Source of the DNA: Helicobacter pylori oki112
GTDB lineage: Bacteria; Campylobacterota; Campylobacteria; Campylobacterales; Helicobacteraceae
Assembly (NCBI RefSeq): GCF_000600085.1
Contig: NZ_CP006821.1
Location: forward strand, 1,550,001 to 1,614,000
DNA length: 64,000 nt
Direction: 5' to 3'
Positions within the stretch are counted from its first letter, which is position 1; each line of letters starts with the position of its first letter. A model generated the notes under the pieces. It made no database searches, had not been told where the DNA came from, and was given only the letters and a program-made list of their open reading frames with translations. Shown in pieces: positions 7,797-17,415 of the stretch. The position numbers were made by a program, and so were the translations under genes.

Positions 7797-8441
7797 TTAT
7801 TTTTTTAAAACCCTGATTTTAGCGCTCATTAAATCGTGGTTTAAAGCTTTTTTGATGTTTTCAAATTGGCTTTTTTTGTTTTTAAGGCTTGTGATCTCAT
7901 TATCCACATCGCTTAAAATGTTAGCGATAGCGATTTGTTCGTTTAGAGGGGGTAAAAAAAGGCAAACATTATTAAAACCACTCTTTGATAAATTGTATCG
8001 TGTTGAACCTTGCACTAAATTTTCAAAAGCTTTTCTGCCTATTTCGCTATTAATTAAGTATGATAAAAACAAGCCATCAACTGCCTTATCAAATATTCTA
8101 AAACCAAAACAAAAACTATTCAAAAAAACTTGGTCTATATCATCTAAAAGCACGGCACACATGCCTACTTCTTTTGGAGTTTCTGAAGAAGTATTAAAAA
8201 ATAAATCATATTTTCTAAAGGAATTTTGTTTTTCATTTGGGTATATTTTTACATTTTCTAGTATAGAAGTATCTATTATAACATTATTTAAAACATTTAA
8301 AAATGTAATATATTTAGCATTGCCATTGATAAAATCTTGCTTTGTTTTTCCTACTAACCCACTTATAGTTATTCCTATATCCCCAAGCCTCACTCTTTGC
8401 CAATTTAAGGGTAGCATTAATGCGTCCATGCGTTCTGTCAC
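7797..8441 (-). CDS. hsdS: type I restriction-modification specificity subunit, half-size HsdS
   Basis: HsdS sets the DNA target of type I enzymes. This 214-residue protein begins LPLNWQRVRLGDIG, a standard start of a target-recognition domain, and ends with the coiled-coil conserved region (ILSDVDNEITSLKNKK). Only one recognition domain is present, while typical HsdS has about 400 residues and two. Known half-size HsdS proteins dimerise and read symmetrical bipartite sites, so this may be functional and not simply truncated. The GTG start overlaps the hsdM stop (GTGA), giving translational coupling; a downstream ATG is possible. Corresponds to HP1404. Confidence 0.85.
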   Translation of the reverse strand: MTERMDALMLPLNWQRVRLGDIGITISGLVGKTKQDFINGNAKYITFLNVLNNVIIDTSILENVKIYPNEKQNSFRKYDLFFNTSSETPKEVGMCAVLLDDIDQVFLNSFCFGFRIFDKAVDGLFLSYLINSEIGRKAFENLVQGSTRYNLSKSGFNNVCLFLPPLNEQIAIANILSDVDNEITSLKNKKSQFENIKKALNHDLMSAKIRVLKK

Positions 8442-10891
8442 CCCATTAACCCCAAATCTTTCAAATGCTCTAAAACTTTTGATTCGCTCTCTTTGACTTC
8501 TTTATCTAATTCTAACAAGCTGTTAGAGTAGTTTGAAATGATTTTATTAAGGGCGCTAATAAAAGCGTTGATGCGTTTTAAAATTTTGTTTTCTAGGGCG
8601 TTTTTTAGGCTCTTAAGCCATTTGTCTTTGATGATGAGATCTTTAATTTCGTTTAATTCTAAGTTTTTATACTGGTGGAACGCTTTTAATTCCAGCTCCT
8701 CATGGGCTTTATTTTTCATTTTTAGTGCCTTGTTTTTAGCTTCTAGCCATTCTAAAGCGGTTTTTAGGATTTTCTTATCTTCTGAATCGGTGGCGTTTTT
8801 TAGCTCTTTTTTCAAAACGCTTTCATTGATTTTTGATTCATAAAAAAGCCCCTCTTCATTAGAATGCTCTTCTATAAATTCTTCAAAATTGGCCTCTTTT
8901 TCATTAAGGGCGTTTTCTAATTGTTCTAATTCTTTCGCTTCTTTTTCAAAAAAGCGTTGTTTGATCAGGTTTTTAGGGATTAGATCGCTTTTATAGTAGG
9001 TTTTTTGAATGACAAAATCCGGCTCCTCTAAATAATTGGCTTTTTTGTTTTTGTCTTTTAGGGGGGTTAATTCCCTCAATTCTTTAGCGCTCAAGAAACC
9101 ATTGGATGAAAGAAGGAACCAATCGTCTTGCAAGACTTCGTTGTAGTAATCTTTAAAGAGCTGATACACGCCGTATTTGTCTAAAATTTCACCCTTTTCA
9201 AATTCTTTTAAAACCTTTGAGCAAACGCTCTCTATGAGGGTTTTTGGGTTAAAACCTGGCTCTAAATGGTTAAAAGTTTCAAATAAATCCAATCGGTCAA
9301 AAGCGTTTAAAACAGAAGCGTGGAAGGTTTGGTATTCTGAGCTTTGAATGATTGACTCTTTAATGTTTTCGCATTCTGTTTTTAAAGCGTAATAACCCTC
9401 TTTATCGCTCTTTTTAAAAAGCGTGTTTTTAAGCTCTTTAAACACTTGAAAATAAGGGGCGTAGGCTTTTATTTCGTTTTTGGGCAAATAACTAGCCTTG
9501 TGGCTGTTGATTAAAGCGAACAAGTCTTTTTCTGATTCTTGCTTGGCGGCAATGTAGCGCGGGATATTCAAGTTATAGTCGTTAGCGCTGATTTCTTCTA
9601 GGCTTACCATTTTGGAATAATAAGGGATTTCTTTGTAAGCGTTAAAAGTGTCTATCATTTTTTGGACATCTTGATCCCTTAAGCGGTTTTTATTGCCGTC
9701 TTTTTTAAAATCCTTGCTCGCATCTATCAAAAAAACGCCCTTTCTGGCGTGCGCGTTTTCTTTGTCTAAAACAATCACGCATGCAGGAATGGAAGTGCCA
9801 TAAAAAAGGTTAGGGGCTAGGCCTATCACGCCTTTAATATAGCCTTTTAATAAAAGATTTTTTCTAATTTGTGCTTCAGCATTCCCCCTAAATAGCATCC
9901 CATGGGGTAAAATCACTGCCCCTTTGCCTGTGTTTTTTAAGGATTTGATGATGTGGAGCAAAAAAGCAAAATCGCCATTTTTTTCAGGGGGCGTGCCGTC
10001 TTCAAAACGATTGAAACGATCATTAATGACTTGCTTGCTTTTAGGATCTATACTTAGCCCATCAGTCCAGTTTTTCAAGCTAAAAGGAGGGTTAGCCACA
10101 ACATAATCAAAGGTTTTTAGCATGCCATTTTCAGTAGTAAAAAGGGGGTTAGAAAGGGTGCTAGAACCCCCTTTAGCAATATCAGCAGTAGCGCTATTGT
10201 GTAAGATCATATTCATTTTACAAAGGGCTGTGGTGGAAATGTCTTTTTCTTGACCATAGATAGTTAAACCTTTTTCACCGGCCAAACTAGAAGCTTTTAA
10301 CAATAACGAACCGCTCCCGCAAGTGGGATCATAGATGCTTTTATCCTGTCTGGTGTTTTCATCAATGCCAAGCAAAAGGGACAATAAAAGCGAAACTTCG
10401 CTAGGGGTGTAAAACTGCCCTTTGGATTTACCGGATTCGCTGGCAAAGTGGCGCATTAAATATTCGTAAGCATCGCCCAATAAATCATCGTCTAAAGCCC
10501 CATGCGCGCCCAAACTCAAATCAGCAAAGATTTTAACCAAATTAGAAAGGGTGTCTATCATCGCTTTACCCTCTCCAAGCTTAGTGTTATCGTTAAAATC
10601 CACGCTGTCAATCACGCCTTTTAAGCCGTTTTGCTCTGCGATTTTGGCGATGATTTTATTGAGCTTGTCGCCTATTTCCTTATCGCCCTCTAAAGCGAGA
10701 ATGTCTTCATAAAAACACCCTTGTGGCACTTCTATTTCGCTATAAGTATTGTTTCTGGCTTTATCGCTGATGTATTTTAAAAAAAGCAAGTTCAAAACAT
10801 AGTTTTTATACTCGCTCGCATCCATTCCGCCCCTTAAACTATCCGCCCCAGCCCATAAAGAGCTATACAATTCGCTTTTTTTGATCGCCAT
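8438..10891 (-). CDS. hsdM: type I restriction-modification methyltransferase subunit HsdM
   Basis: HsdM is the N6-adenine methyltransferase of the type I complex. The N-terminal HsdM domain (about 1-120) is followed by the SAM-binding motif DPTCGSGSLLL (about residues 190-200) and the catalytic NPPF in VANPPFSLKNW (about 268). At 817 residues it is some 300 longer than classic HsdM. The extra C-terminal half (about 480-817) is Lys/Glu/Leu-rich and predicted coiled coil, which could do some of the spacing work usually done by a second half of HsdS. It overlaps hsdS by 4 nt and diverges from hsdR. Corresponds to HP1403. Confidence 0.93.
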   Translation of the reverse strand: MAIKKSELYSSLWAGADSLRGGMDASEYKNYVLNLLFLKYISDKARNNTYSEIEVPQGCFYEDILALEGDKEIGDKLNKIIAKIAEQNGLKGVIDSVDFNDNTKLGEGKAMIDTLSNLVKIFADLSLGAHGALDDDLLGDAYEYLMRHFASESGKSKGQFYTPSEVSLLLSLLLGIDENTRQDKSIYDPTCGSGSLLLKASSLAGEKGLTIYGQEKDISTTALCKMNMILHNSATADIAKGGSSTLSNPLFTTENGMLKTFDYVVANPPFSLKNWTDGLSIDPKSKQVINDRFNRFEDGTPPEKNGDFAFLLHIIKSLKNTGKGAVILPHGMLFRGNAEAQIRKNLLLKGYIKGVIGLAPNLFYGTSIPACVIVLDKENAHARKGVFLIDASKDFKKDGNKNRLRDQDVQKMIDTFNAYKEIPYYSKMVSLEEISANDYNLNIPRYIAAKQESEKDLFALINSHKASYLPKNEIKAYAPYFQVFKELKNTLFKKSDKEGYYALKTECENIKESIIQSSEYQTFHASVLNAFDRLDLFETFNHLEPGFNPKTLIESVCSKVLKEFEKGEILDKYGVYQLFKDYYNEVLQDDWFLLSSNGFLSAKELRELTPLKDKNKKANYLEEPDFVIQKTYYKSDLIPKNLIKQRFFEKEAKELEQLENALNEKEANFEEFIEEHSNEEGLFYESKINESVLKKELKNATDSEDKKILKTALEWLEAKNKALKMKNKAHEELELKAFHQYKNLELNEIKDLIIKDKWLKSLKNALENKILKRINAFISALNKIISNYSNSLLELDKEVKESESKVLEHLKDLGLMG

Positions 10892-10917
10892 TTTAATCGC
10901 CCTATTTTGTTTTTAGG

Positions 10918-10925
10918 ATTATAAT
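10918..10925. promoter_or_regulatory. shared palindromic -10 element between hsdM and hsdR
   Basis: The 65-bp gap between the two start codons holds the perfect palindrome ATTATAAT. Read on the plus strand it gives TATAAT (10920-10925) at a good distance from hsdR (ATG 10957). Read on the minus strand it gives TATAAT (10918-10923) at a good distance from hsdM (ATG 10891). Confidence 0.6.
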
Positions 10926-10956
10926 ATAAAGCGATACGCTCTTAAGGGGTTTAATA

Positions 10957-13932
10957 ATGAAAACAGAAAAAGAAGTTCAAAAACAAGTCATAGAAACTTT
11001 TAAAAGCATGGGCTATGCGTATTTGGGGGATTTAACAAAGAGCGATAATGAAAACATCAATAAAGAAAGCTTGAAAGCATGGCTAGTTAAAAACCAAAAA
11101 ATCAATGATGAAAGGTGGCAAAGAATTGAGCAGAAAATCCATGACGCTTTAAAAAACGATTTATACGAAGCGAATCAAACATTTTACAACCTTTTGATTT
11201 ATGGCGTGGGAACTAAAATAAGTCAGAATGAAAACTTCCAAACGACTTATCTCATTGATTGGAAAGATGTTTCTAAGAATGAATTTAGCGTGGCTGAAGA
11301 AGTGAGCGTTAAAGGGGCAAACATGAAGCGGCCGGACATAGTGCTTTATGTTAATGGGATCGCTTTAGGGGTGCTGGAATTGAAAAAATCCAGCGTGAGC
11401 GTAGAAAGCGGTATCCGGCAAAATTTAGACAACCAGAAGAAAGAATTTATTAGAGATTTTTTTAAAACGATCCAATTGGTTATGGCGGGCAATGAAAGTC
11501 AAGGGCTAAAATATGGCGTCATAGAGACTAAAGAAAAATACTACCTTTCTTGGAAAGAAGAAGGTGTTCAAAAAAATTTGTTTGAGACGATTGAATGCTT
11601 TTTAAAAAAAGAAAGGTTTCTAGAATTTATCCATGATTTTTTGATTTTTGATAAGGGGCAAAAGAAATGCGCCAGGTTCCACCAATATTTTGCAATTAAA
11701 AAAACGCAGGAATTTATCAACAGAAAAGAAGGGGGGATTATCTGGCACACGCAAGGCAGCGGCAAGAGCTTAACTATGGTGTGGCTTGCTAGATGGCTAA
11801 GAGGAAATATCAAACAGCCAAGGATTTTAATCGTTACGGACAGGAGGGAATTAGACGCTCAAATTCAAGGCGTGTTTAGTGGGATAGGCGAGGATCTTTA
11901 TCGCGCAGACAGCAAGAAGGATTTATTGAGCGTGCTGTTTGAAAATAAGGAATTTTTAGTTGGAGCGCTTGTCCATAAATTTGATGACAACGACTTAGAA
12001 GATTTAAAAAAACAACCTGTTTTAAAGGAATGGGTTGTTTTAGTGGATGAATGCCACAGAACCCAAAGCGGTAAATTGCATAAAGCCATGAAAAGCCTGC
12101 TCCCTAATGCGATTTTTATCGCCTTTAGCGGCACGCCTTTATTGAAACAAGATAAAAAGACAAGCCAGGAAGTGTTTGGGAATTATATCCATTGCTATAA
12201 ATTTAATGAAGCCGTTAGCGATAGGGTGGTGCTAGATTTAAATTATGAAGCCAGAAGCGTGGATCAATATGTCAGTAGCCCTGAAAAGCTAGACGAATAT
12301 TTTGAATTAAAAACCCAAGGCTTGAATGAGACGGCTAAAACAGAGCTTAAAAAGAAATGGGTTAATTTGCAAAAAGTTTTTTCCACTAAAGACAGATTAG
12401 CTCGTATTGTGCAAGATATTGTATTGGATATGGCAAAACTCCCACGATTAAGGAGTGAAAAGGGGAATGCCATGCTGGTGGCTGAAAGCGTGTATAACGC
12501 ATGCCGGTATTTTGAACTCTTTTTAGAAACAGAATTAAAGGATAAGGTGGCTGTGATCACAAGCTATGAACCCAATATCGCTGATCTGAAAGATTGCGGG
12601 AGCGATGAGAGCGAAGAGAGTTACAAATACCGTGCTTATTGCAAAATGCTGCAAAACTTTTTTAATGAAAAAGATGAGAAAAAAGCCCTTAATAAAATTA
12701 AAGAGTTTGAAGAAAAAGTTAAAGAGCGTTTTATTAATGAGCCTAATAGAATGAAGCTATTGATCGTGGTGGATAAGCTATTGACCGGTTTTGATGCACC
12801 AAGCCTCACTTATTTATACATTGATAAGAAAATGCAAGATCATGGGCTTTTTCAAGCGGTGTGTAGGGTGAATAGACTGGATGGCGAAGATAAGGATTTT
12901 GGCTGTATCATAGACTATAGCGATTTGTTTGACAGCCTGCAAGAAGCGCACAGCGATTACACTAATGGGGCGTTTGAAAACTATGAAAAAGAAGACATTC
13001 AAGGGCTTATCTCCAACAAAGCCCAAAAGATTAAGAAAAAATTAGAAGAGGCTAGAGATCAATTGAAATCGCTTGGTGAAAGCGTGAAAGAACCAAAAGA
13101 TGAAAGGGATTATATCGCTTATTTTTGCGGGAGCGATTTAGAAAAAAACGCTCAAAAAAGGCGGTTGTTTTATCAGCTTGTTGGCATGTTTTTAAGAATG
13201 TTTGTGGAATTGAACAATCTAGAAAAGCCCGTTTATTCTAAAGAAGAAATGCAAAAAATCAAACAAGAAGCGCAATTTTATAGGCATTTACAAAAAGCGG
13301 TTAGCTTAAATAGTGGGGATAGCGTGGATTTAAAAAGCTATAGCGAAGACATGCGCAGGATCTTAGACGCTTACATTAAAGCCACAGATAGCAAGACGCT
13401 AATTAAAATAGAAGATCAAGGGCTGTGCGAAGTTTTAGCCCAAATGGATATTAATGATTTTAATAAGGAGCTGTCTCAAGTATTTAAAAATGAAAGCTCT
13501 ATGGCAGAAAGCATCGCTAATAACACCAGAAAACGCATTATAGAAAAAGAAGCGAGCGATCCTAAGTATTACGAAAAATTATCTTTGCTTTTAAACGATT
13601 TGATCAACCAGTTTAGAGAAAAGAAATTAACCTATTTAGAATACTTGCAACAAATCCACAATTTAGCCAAACAGGTTATTGATAAAGAAAATAAAAATTA
13701 CCCTAAAAAGATCAACACTAACGCTTTGAAAACCCTCTATGATAATTTAGATCAAAATGAAGCCTTAGCCCTAGAAATAGACGCATGCATAAGGGATAAT
13801 AAAAAAGATGGTTGGGTGGGGCATAACCAAAAAGAAAAAAACCTTAAAATCGCTTTAAGAAAAATCATAAACGATGAGGGTTTGTTAGAAAACACCTTTA
13901 ATTTAGCCAAACACATAGACGAGTATCATTAA
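10957..13932 (+). CDS. hsdR: type I restriction endonuclease subunit HsdR
   Basis: HsdR is the ATP-driven translocase and nuclease of the type I complex. The 991-residue protein has the N-terminal PD-(D/E)xK nuclease motif (RPDIVLY ... GVLELKKS, about 125-148), then a superfamily 2 helicase core with Walker A THTQGSGKS-like TQGSGKSLT (about 265-273), DECHR (motif II) and SGTPL (motif III), then a long helical C-terminal region for HsdM/HsdS contact. Length and motifs are complete, with no frameshift. The ATG follows TAAGGGG. The stop overlaps the next start by one base. Corresponds to HP1402. Confidence 0.95.
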   Translation: MKTEKEVQKQVIETFKSMGYAYLGDLTKSDNENINKESLKAWLVKNQKINDERWQRIEQKIHDALKNDLYEANQTFYNLLIYGVGTKISQNENFQTTYLIDWKDVSKNEFSVAEEVSVKGANMKRPDIVLYVNGIALGVLELKKSSVSVESGIRQNLDNQKKEFIRDFFKTIQLVMAGNESQGLKYGVIETKEKYYLSWKEEGVQKNLFETIECFLKKERFLEFIHDFLIFDKGQKKCARFHQYFAIKKTQEFINRKEGGIIWHTQGSGKSLTMVWLARWLRGNIKQPRILIVTDRRELDAQIQGVFSGIGEDLYRADSKKDLLSVLFENKEFLVGALVHKFDDNDLEDLKKQPVLKEWVVLVDECHRTQSGKLHKAMKSLLPNAIFIAFSGTPLLKQDKKTSQEVFGNYIHCYKFNEAVSDRVVLDLNYEARSVDQYVSSPEKLDEYFELKTQGLNETAKTELKKKWVNLQKVFSTKDRLARIVQDIVLDMAKLPRLRSEKGNAMLVAESVYNACRYFELFLETELKDKVAVITSYEPNIADLKDCGSDESEESYKYRAYCKMLQNFFNEKDEKKALNKIKEFEEKVKERFINEPNRMKLLIVVDKLLTGFDAPSLTYLYIDKKMQDHGLFQAVCRVNRLDGEDKDFGCIIDYSDLFDSLQEAHSDYTNGAFENYEKEDIQGLISNKAQKIKKKLEEARDQLKSLGESVKEPKDERDYIAYFCGSDLEKNAQKRRLFYQLVGMFLRMFVELNNLEKPVYSKEEMQKIKQEAQFYRHLQKAVSLNSGDSVDLKSYSEDMRRILDAYIKATDSKTLIKIEDQGLCEVLAQMDINDFNKELSQVFKNESSMAESIANNTRKRIIEKEASDPKYYEKLSLLLNDLINQFREKKLTYLEYLQQIHNLAKQVIDKENKNYPKKINTNALKTLYDNLDQNEALALEIDACIRDNKKDGWVGHNQKEKNLKIALRKIINDEGLLENTFNLAKHIDEYH

Positions 13933-14639
13933 TGAACGCTTATTGTTTGACTTTAAATGATACAGACATCATTATAGAAAAAAAGGATATTAAGCATTTA
14001 CACATTAGCGTTTGCCCGCCTGATGGCTTTGTGCGTGTGTCTTGCCCCCTAGCTTTAAACGATGAGAGCCTTAGGCTTTCTTTGATTAAAAGACTCCCTT
14101 GGATAAAAGAACAGCAACAAAATTTTTTAAACCAAAACAGACAAAGCCAAAGAGGAATGCTAGAAAGAGAAAGCCATTATCTTTTTGGGAAACGCTATTT
14201 GTTAAAGATTGAACACACCATAAGAAAACACTTCGTCCTCCAAAGCCCTAAATATTTAATCTTGCATGTCCATCAAAAAACAAGTTTAGAAAACCGCTTA
14301 AAAGTGTTAGAAAGCTATTACAGACAAGTTTTAAGAGAAAAAATACAAACCTATATCAACCAATACGAAAAGATTTTAAACGAAAGTATACAAGGCTTTA
14401 AAATCCAAAAAATGAAACGGATATGGGGGAGTTGTAATATTGCTAAACGCACCTTGCTTTTTAATTTGGAATTGGCTAAAGCGCCTAGCGAGGGCATTGA
14501 ATATGTGGTTGTGCATGAATTATTGCATTTAAAAGCGCGCCACCATAACGAATATTTTAGGGATTTGCTGAGTTTGTATTTACCTAATTGGCAAAGGGCT
14601 AAGGCCAGTCTCAAAGAAACTTATTTGGAGCACTCTTAA
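13932..14639 (+). CDS. YgjP-like putative zinc metallopeptidase (DUF45/M48-type)
   Basis: The 235-residue protein has the zinc motif HELLH followed by H about eight residues later (VVHELLHLKARHHNEYF, about 196-212), plus the conserved WGSC segment (KRIWGSC) typical of the YgjP/DUF45 family. No signal peptide or membrane segment is seen, so it is cytosolic. Its start codon overlaps the hsdR stop (TAATG), and in many genomes this family sits next to type I hsdR. The biochemical role is not established; association with restriction-modification is inferred from position. Corresponds to HP1401. Confidence 0.82.
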   Translation: MNAYCLTLNDTDIIIEKKDIKHLHISVCPPDGFVRVSCPLALNDESLRLSLIKRLPWIKEQQQNFLNQNRQSQRGMLERESHYLFGKRYLLKIEHTIRKHFVLQSPKYLILHVHQKTSLENRLKVLESYYRQVLREKIQTYINQYEKILNESIQGFKIQKMKRIWGSCNIAKRTLLFNLELAKAPSEGIEYVVVHELLHLKARHHNEYFRDLLSLYLPNWQRAKASLKETYLEHS

Positions 14640-14727
14640 ATGAAGATTTCATCATTTCAATAAAATCGCTAAGTGGCTAACTTGAGCGGCTCATCATCGC
14701 ACAATAACCCCCTCCTTTTTAAAGCCT

Positions 14728-17256
14728 TTAGAAAGTGTAGTTCAAATACGCTGTAACCGATCTTCCAGGCGCAGGTTGCAAGCCTGCAGGGCTAGAGCCA
14801 ATCCCGGTAAAATAATACTTCATGTTAAAGATATTATTGATTTGCAAGCTTCCTGTAACTCTGTGTCGTCCGTTTTCCCAAAAAATTTGGCTCACTTGGA
14901 TATTCCACACCCAATACCAAGGCAAGAGCCCTTCATGTTGGGTCATACACCAAGCTTCGCATTGATAACCGCTATTGAGAACGCTTTCATAGTTGTTCCC
15001 CCCACTATAATATTGCATCCCATAATAGCCTCCTGCTGCGCTGTTGCTAATCCCGCTATAAGTGCGGCTATAAAAATAGCTAGAAATACCAATGGTGGTT
15101 TTACGCCAGTTGTAGCGAGCGTCAAAAATGAACTGGAAAGGGCTTACAAAAGGGAAATGCTTGTTATAGCTAGTCCCTTTTAGCACATCTCCGTTCAAGT
15201 CTGTTAAAGGGCCATGGCTGGTTACACGAGTGTCAATGTAGTTGAAAGCGGCATGGAATTGCAACCCTCTAATAGGCCTGTAATACAATTCCAGCTCCAC
15301 GCCTTGAGAATAGCCATTAATGGGGCGCACATTACCTTTCATGGGGCCGCTTGTATAGACTGAATACTGCCCGGTGGCAAAATCGCGCGCCCAAATCCTG
15401 AAGTAGTCCGCATTAAAGCTGAATTTATCTTTATAGGTGTAGCGCGCTCCTGCTTCCACAGTGTCAAAGTGTTGGGTAAAATACTCCGCTCCTCCATAGC
15501 TCAAAACATCTAATTGAGGCGGGACAAAAGAGCGTTGGTAGTTGAAGTAGGTAAGCACGTTGTGATCGCCTTGCACGGGGATAAAGCCAATGTTGGTTGA
15601 GGGCATCCAATTGTTCATGTGCTTGATTTTTCTTAAATCCTTTTCAGGGATTTGCATCCAGTTAGCCGCATTTTCGTTGTTGTATTGCACAAAAGCGTAG
15701 CGCAAACCAGGCACGATGAAAAAGCGCCCATCCCAAGCTTCAATGCGATCGCTCAAATAAACCGCTGTGTAATTGTTACGCCAGTTATTCCAGTTTCTAT
15801 AAACGCCATGCTTGATGTGGGGTTTCCAACCGCTCATCACATTAGCGCCCTCACACAAGAATCCTGCCCCCTCACCGCTCGTTTTGGTGGCGCACTCATT
15901 GGTGTTTAAGTATTGGCGCTGTAAAAAAGTGGTGGTCATGAAGCGCAAGCCCATGATAAAGGTTTGCTTGACTTTCCCGGTATTGACGATCAAATTCACT
16001 TTAGGCTCAAAAGCGTTGTTAATGGAGCGCACAGGGTTTTCTACTTCTGCCCAGCCATTGTAGTTGGTGGCATAATAAGGCACAGCCAAGTTATACCCTG
16101 CCGGGAGTCCTGCCGCCCTACATGCCGCTTCGCTAAAACAAGTAACCGTGTTAGCGCTATTGTAGCTGGAGCTTACCTGAAAGTCCCTAGTCATCAACTG
16201 CCCATAGTAAGTGAAGCTGAAAGTCCCGCCCACTCTGTCTAAATCCCCGAAGCGGTTTTCATACACAGCCCCAAAGCGTTGTGAGCGCCCGCCTTTTTGG
16301 TTGATAGGGCGTAAATTAGCGAAGCGGTTTATTTTGTAATCTTGCTCGCTGAGTGATCCCGGTTGAGCGATAGCAAAATCGTAGTATTGGTAATAGGCTT
16401 TAATCCCGTTGTTTTCGTTGATGTCATAGACCCCATCTAGCCAATAGTTTGAAATACTAGAGGGGCTATTGTCCCTAAAGCCTTGTCCTCTAACCCAGTT
16501 AGCTTGCGCTTGGATACCCACATGCTTATTGATCATCCCTCCACTCCTCACATAAGTGTTATAGAGGAGGTTATTGCCTAAAGACTTGATAAAAGAAGGA
16601 TCGCCGGTTTTATCAGGGGGAGCGGCAAACCCGGCGTTTCTAGCCTTAGCCCAATAAGTGATCCTTTCAGCCGCTTGGTTTTCCCATTGAGTAGGGATAG
16701 GCTTAGTGATGATATTGACAATACCCCCATAAGTGTTAGGCCCATACTGCACGCTGCCCCCGCCTTTGATCACATCAATGCGATCAATGGCTTGGAAGGT
16801 AACAGGGAAAATGTCTAGCTCAATGTGAGCGTAGGGGGCCATATAAACAGGAATACCATTAACTAACATAAGCGTCGCATCGCTATGCCCTGAACCCCCA
16901 GCCCCAAAGCCACGGATTTGGATAGTAGGCATAGCCCCTACACCTGTCGCATTCCTAATTTGCAGACCTGGGACATTCTGCAAAGCTTCTTCAATGCTTT
17001 GGTTAGCTTGTTGGATGAGCGCTTTATTAGAGATCACCGTGCGGCTTCCTGTGTATTTTTTCACTTCTTCATCTTGCCAACTCTTAGGCGCGGTGATCCC
17101 GCTATAACCCAAATTGACCTGCCCAGAATAATCAGATCTATCCTTTTTGCCGGCAGTAGAAACCTTGCCCAAAGTGTAGTCTTTTTCCTTAGCGAACAAA
17201 GACTCTTGGCAAATCAAACTAGCAGTTAAAGCCAACAGAACTTTTTTATGCAACAC
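14728..17256 (-). CDS. fecA3: TonB-dependent outer membrane receptor, FecA3-type
   Basis: This is a 22-strand TonB-dependent receptor: a signal peptide (KKVLLALTASLICQESLFA), a plug domain with IEEALQNVPG, IQIRGFGAGG and INIITK, and a barrel ending in an aromatic residue (AYLNYTF). The frame is open from 17313, but the only good Shine-Dalgarno, AAGGAG, lies just before GTG 17256 (or TTG 17253), giving about 842 residues, the size of HP1400. HP1400/FecA3 is repressed by nickel through NikR in published work, so the substrate may be a nickel or iron complex. A T15 tract lies about 160 bp upstream. Confidence 0.9.
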   Translation of the reverse strand: MLHKKVLLALTASLICQESLFAKEKDYTLGKVSTAGKKDRSDYSGQVNLGYSGITAPKSWQDEEVKKYTGSRTVISNKALIQQANQSIEEALQNVPGLQIRNATGVGAMPTIQIRGFGAGGSGHSDATLMLVNGIPVYMAPYAHIELDIFPVTFQAIDRIDVIKGGGSVQYGPNTYGGIVNIITKPIPTQWENQAAERITYWAKARNAGFAAPPDKTGDPSFIKSLGNNLLYNTYVRSGGMINKHVGIQAQANWVRGQGFRDNSPSSISNYWLDGVYDINENNGIKAYYQYYDFAIAQPGSLSEQDYKINRFANLRPINQKGGRSQRFGAVYENRFGDLDRVGGTFSFTYYGQLMTRDFQVSSSYNSANTVTCFSEAACRAAGLPAGYNLAVPYYATNYNGWAEVENPVRSINNAFEPKVNLIVNTGKVKQTFIMGLRFMTTTFLQRQYLNTNECATKTSGEGAGFLCEGANVMSGWKPHIKHGVYRNWNNWRNNYTAVYLSDRIEAWDGRFFIVPGLRYAFVQYNNENAANWMQIPEKDLRKIKHMNNWMPSTNIGFIPVQGDHNVLTYFNYQRSFVPPQLDVLSYGGAEYFTQHFDTVEAGARYTYKDKFSFNADYFRIWARDFATGQYSVYTSGPMKGNVRPINGYSQGVELELYYRPIRGLQFHAAFNYIDTRVTSHGPLTDLNGDVLKGTSYNKHFPFVSPFQFIFDARYNWRKTTIGISSYFYSRTYSGISNSAAGGYYGMQYYSGGNNYESVLNSGYQCEAWCMTQHEGLLPWYWVWNIQVSQIFWENGRHRVTGSLQINNIFNMKYYFTGIGSSPAGLQPAPGRSVTAYLNYTF

Positions 17257-17329
17257 AAACTCCTTATGTTTTGAGAGATTAAAAAATGGTTTAAATTTTT
17301 CAAGTAAAACCACACTGATAACGAACGCC

Positions 17330-17361
17330 TATTAAGTAATAAAAACAAAAAAAACTTAATA
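17330..17361. promoter_or_regulatory. inverted repeat upstream of fecA3, possible regulator site
   Basis: TATTAAG (17330-17336) and CTTAATA (17355-17361) are inverted with an 18-bp spacer, about 75 bp before the chosen fecA3 start. NikR operators in H. pylori are A/T-rich dyads, but the spacing and sequence differ from the consensus I know, so the link to NikR is only a guess. Confidence 0.25.
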
Positions 17362-17415
17362 ATTCTCAGACTTTTATCATAAAATTCTTAAAATTTTATT
17401 AATCTCATGAAAATC

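Noticed and set aside
7774-8496. 240-codon open frame on the plus strand opposite hsdS and the end of hsdM
   Set aside because: It mirrors the real minus-strand genes, has Phe/Leu/Lys-rich shadow composition and shows no domain.
15652-16242. Open frames on the plus strand inside fecA3
   Set aside because: They are shadows of the minus-strand gene, with no ribosome binding sites or domains.
17257-17313. Upstream ATG for fecA3 (19 extra residues)
   Set aside because: The extra residues are not signal-like, and the AAGGAG lies inside them, just before GTG 17256.
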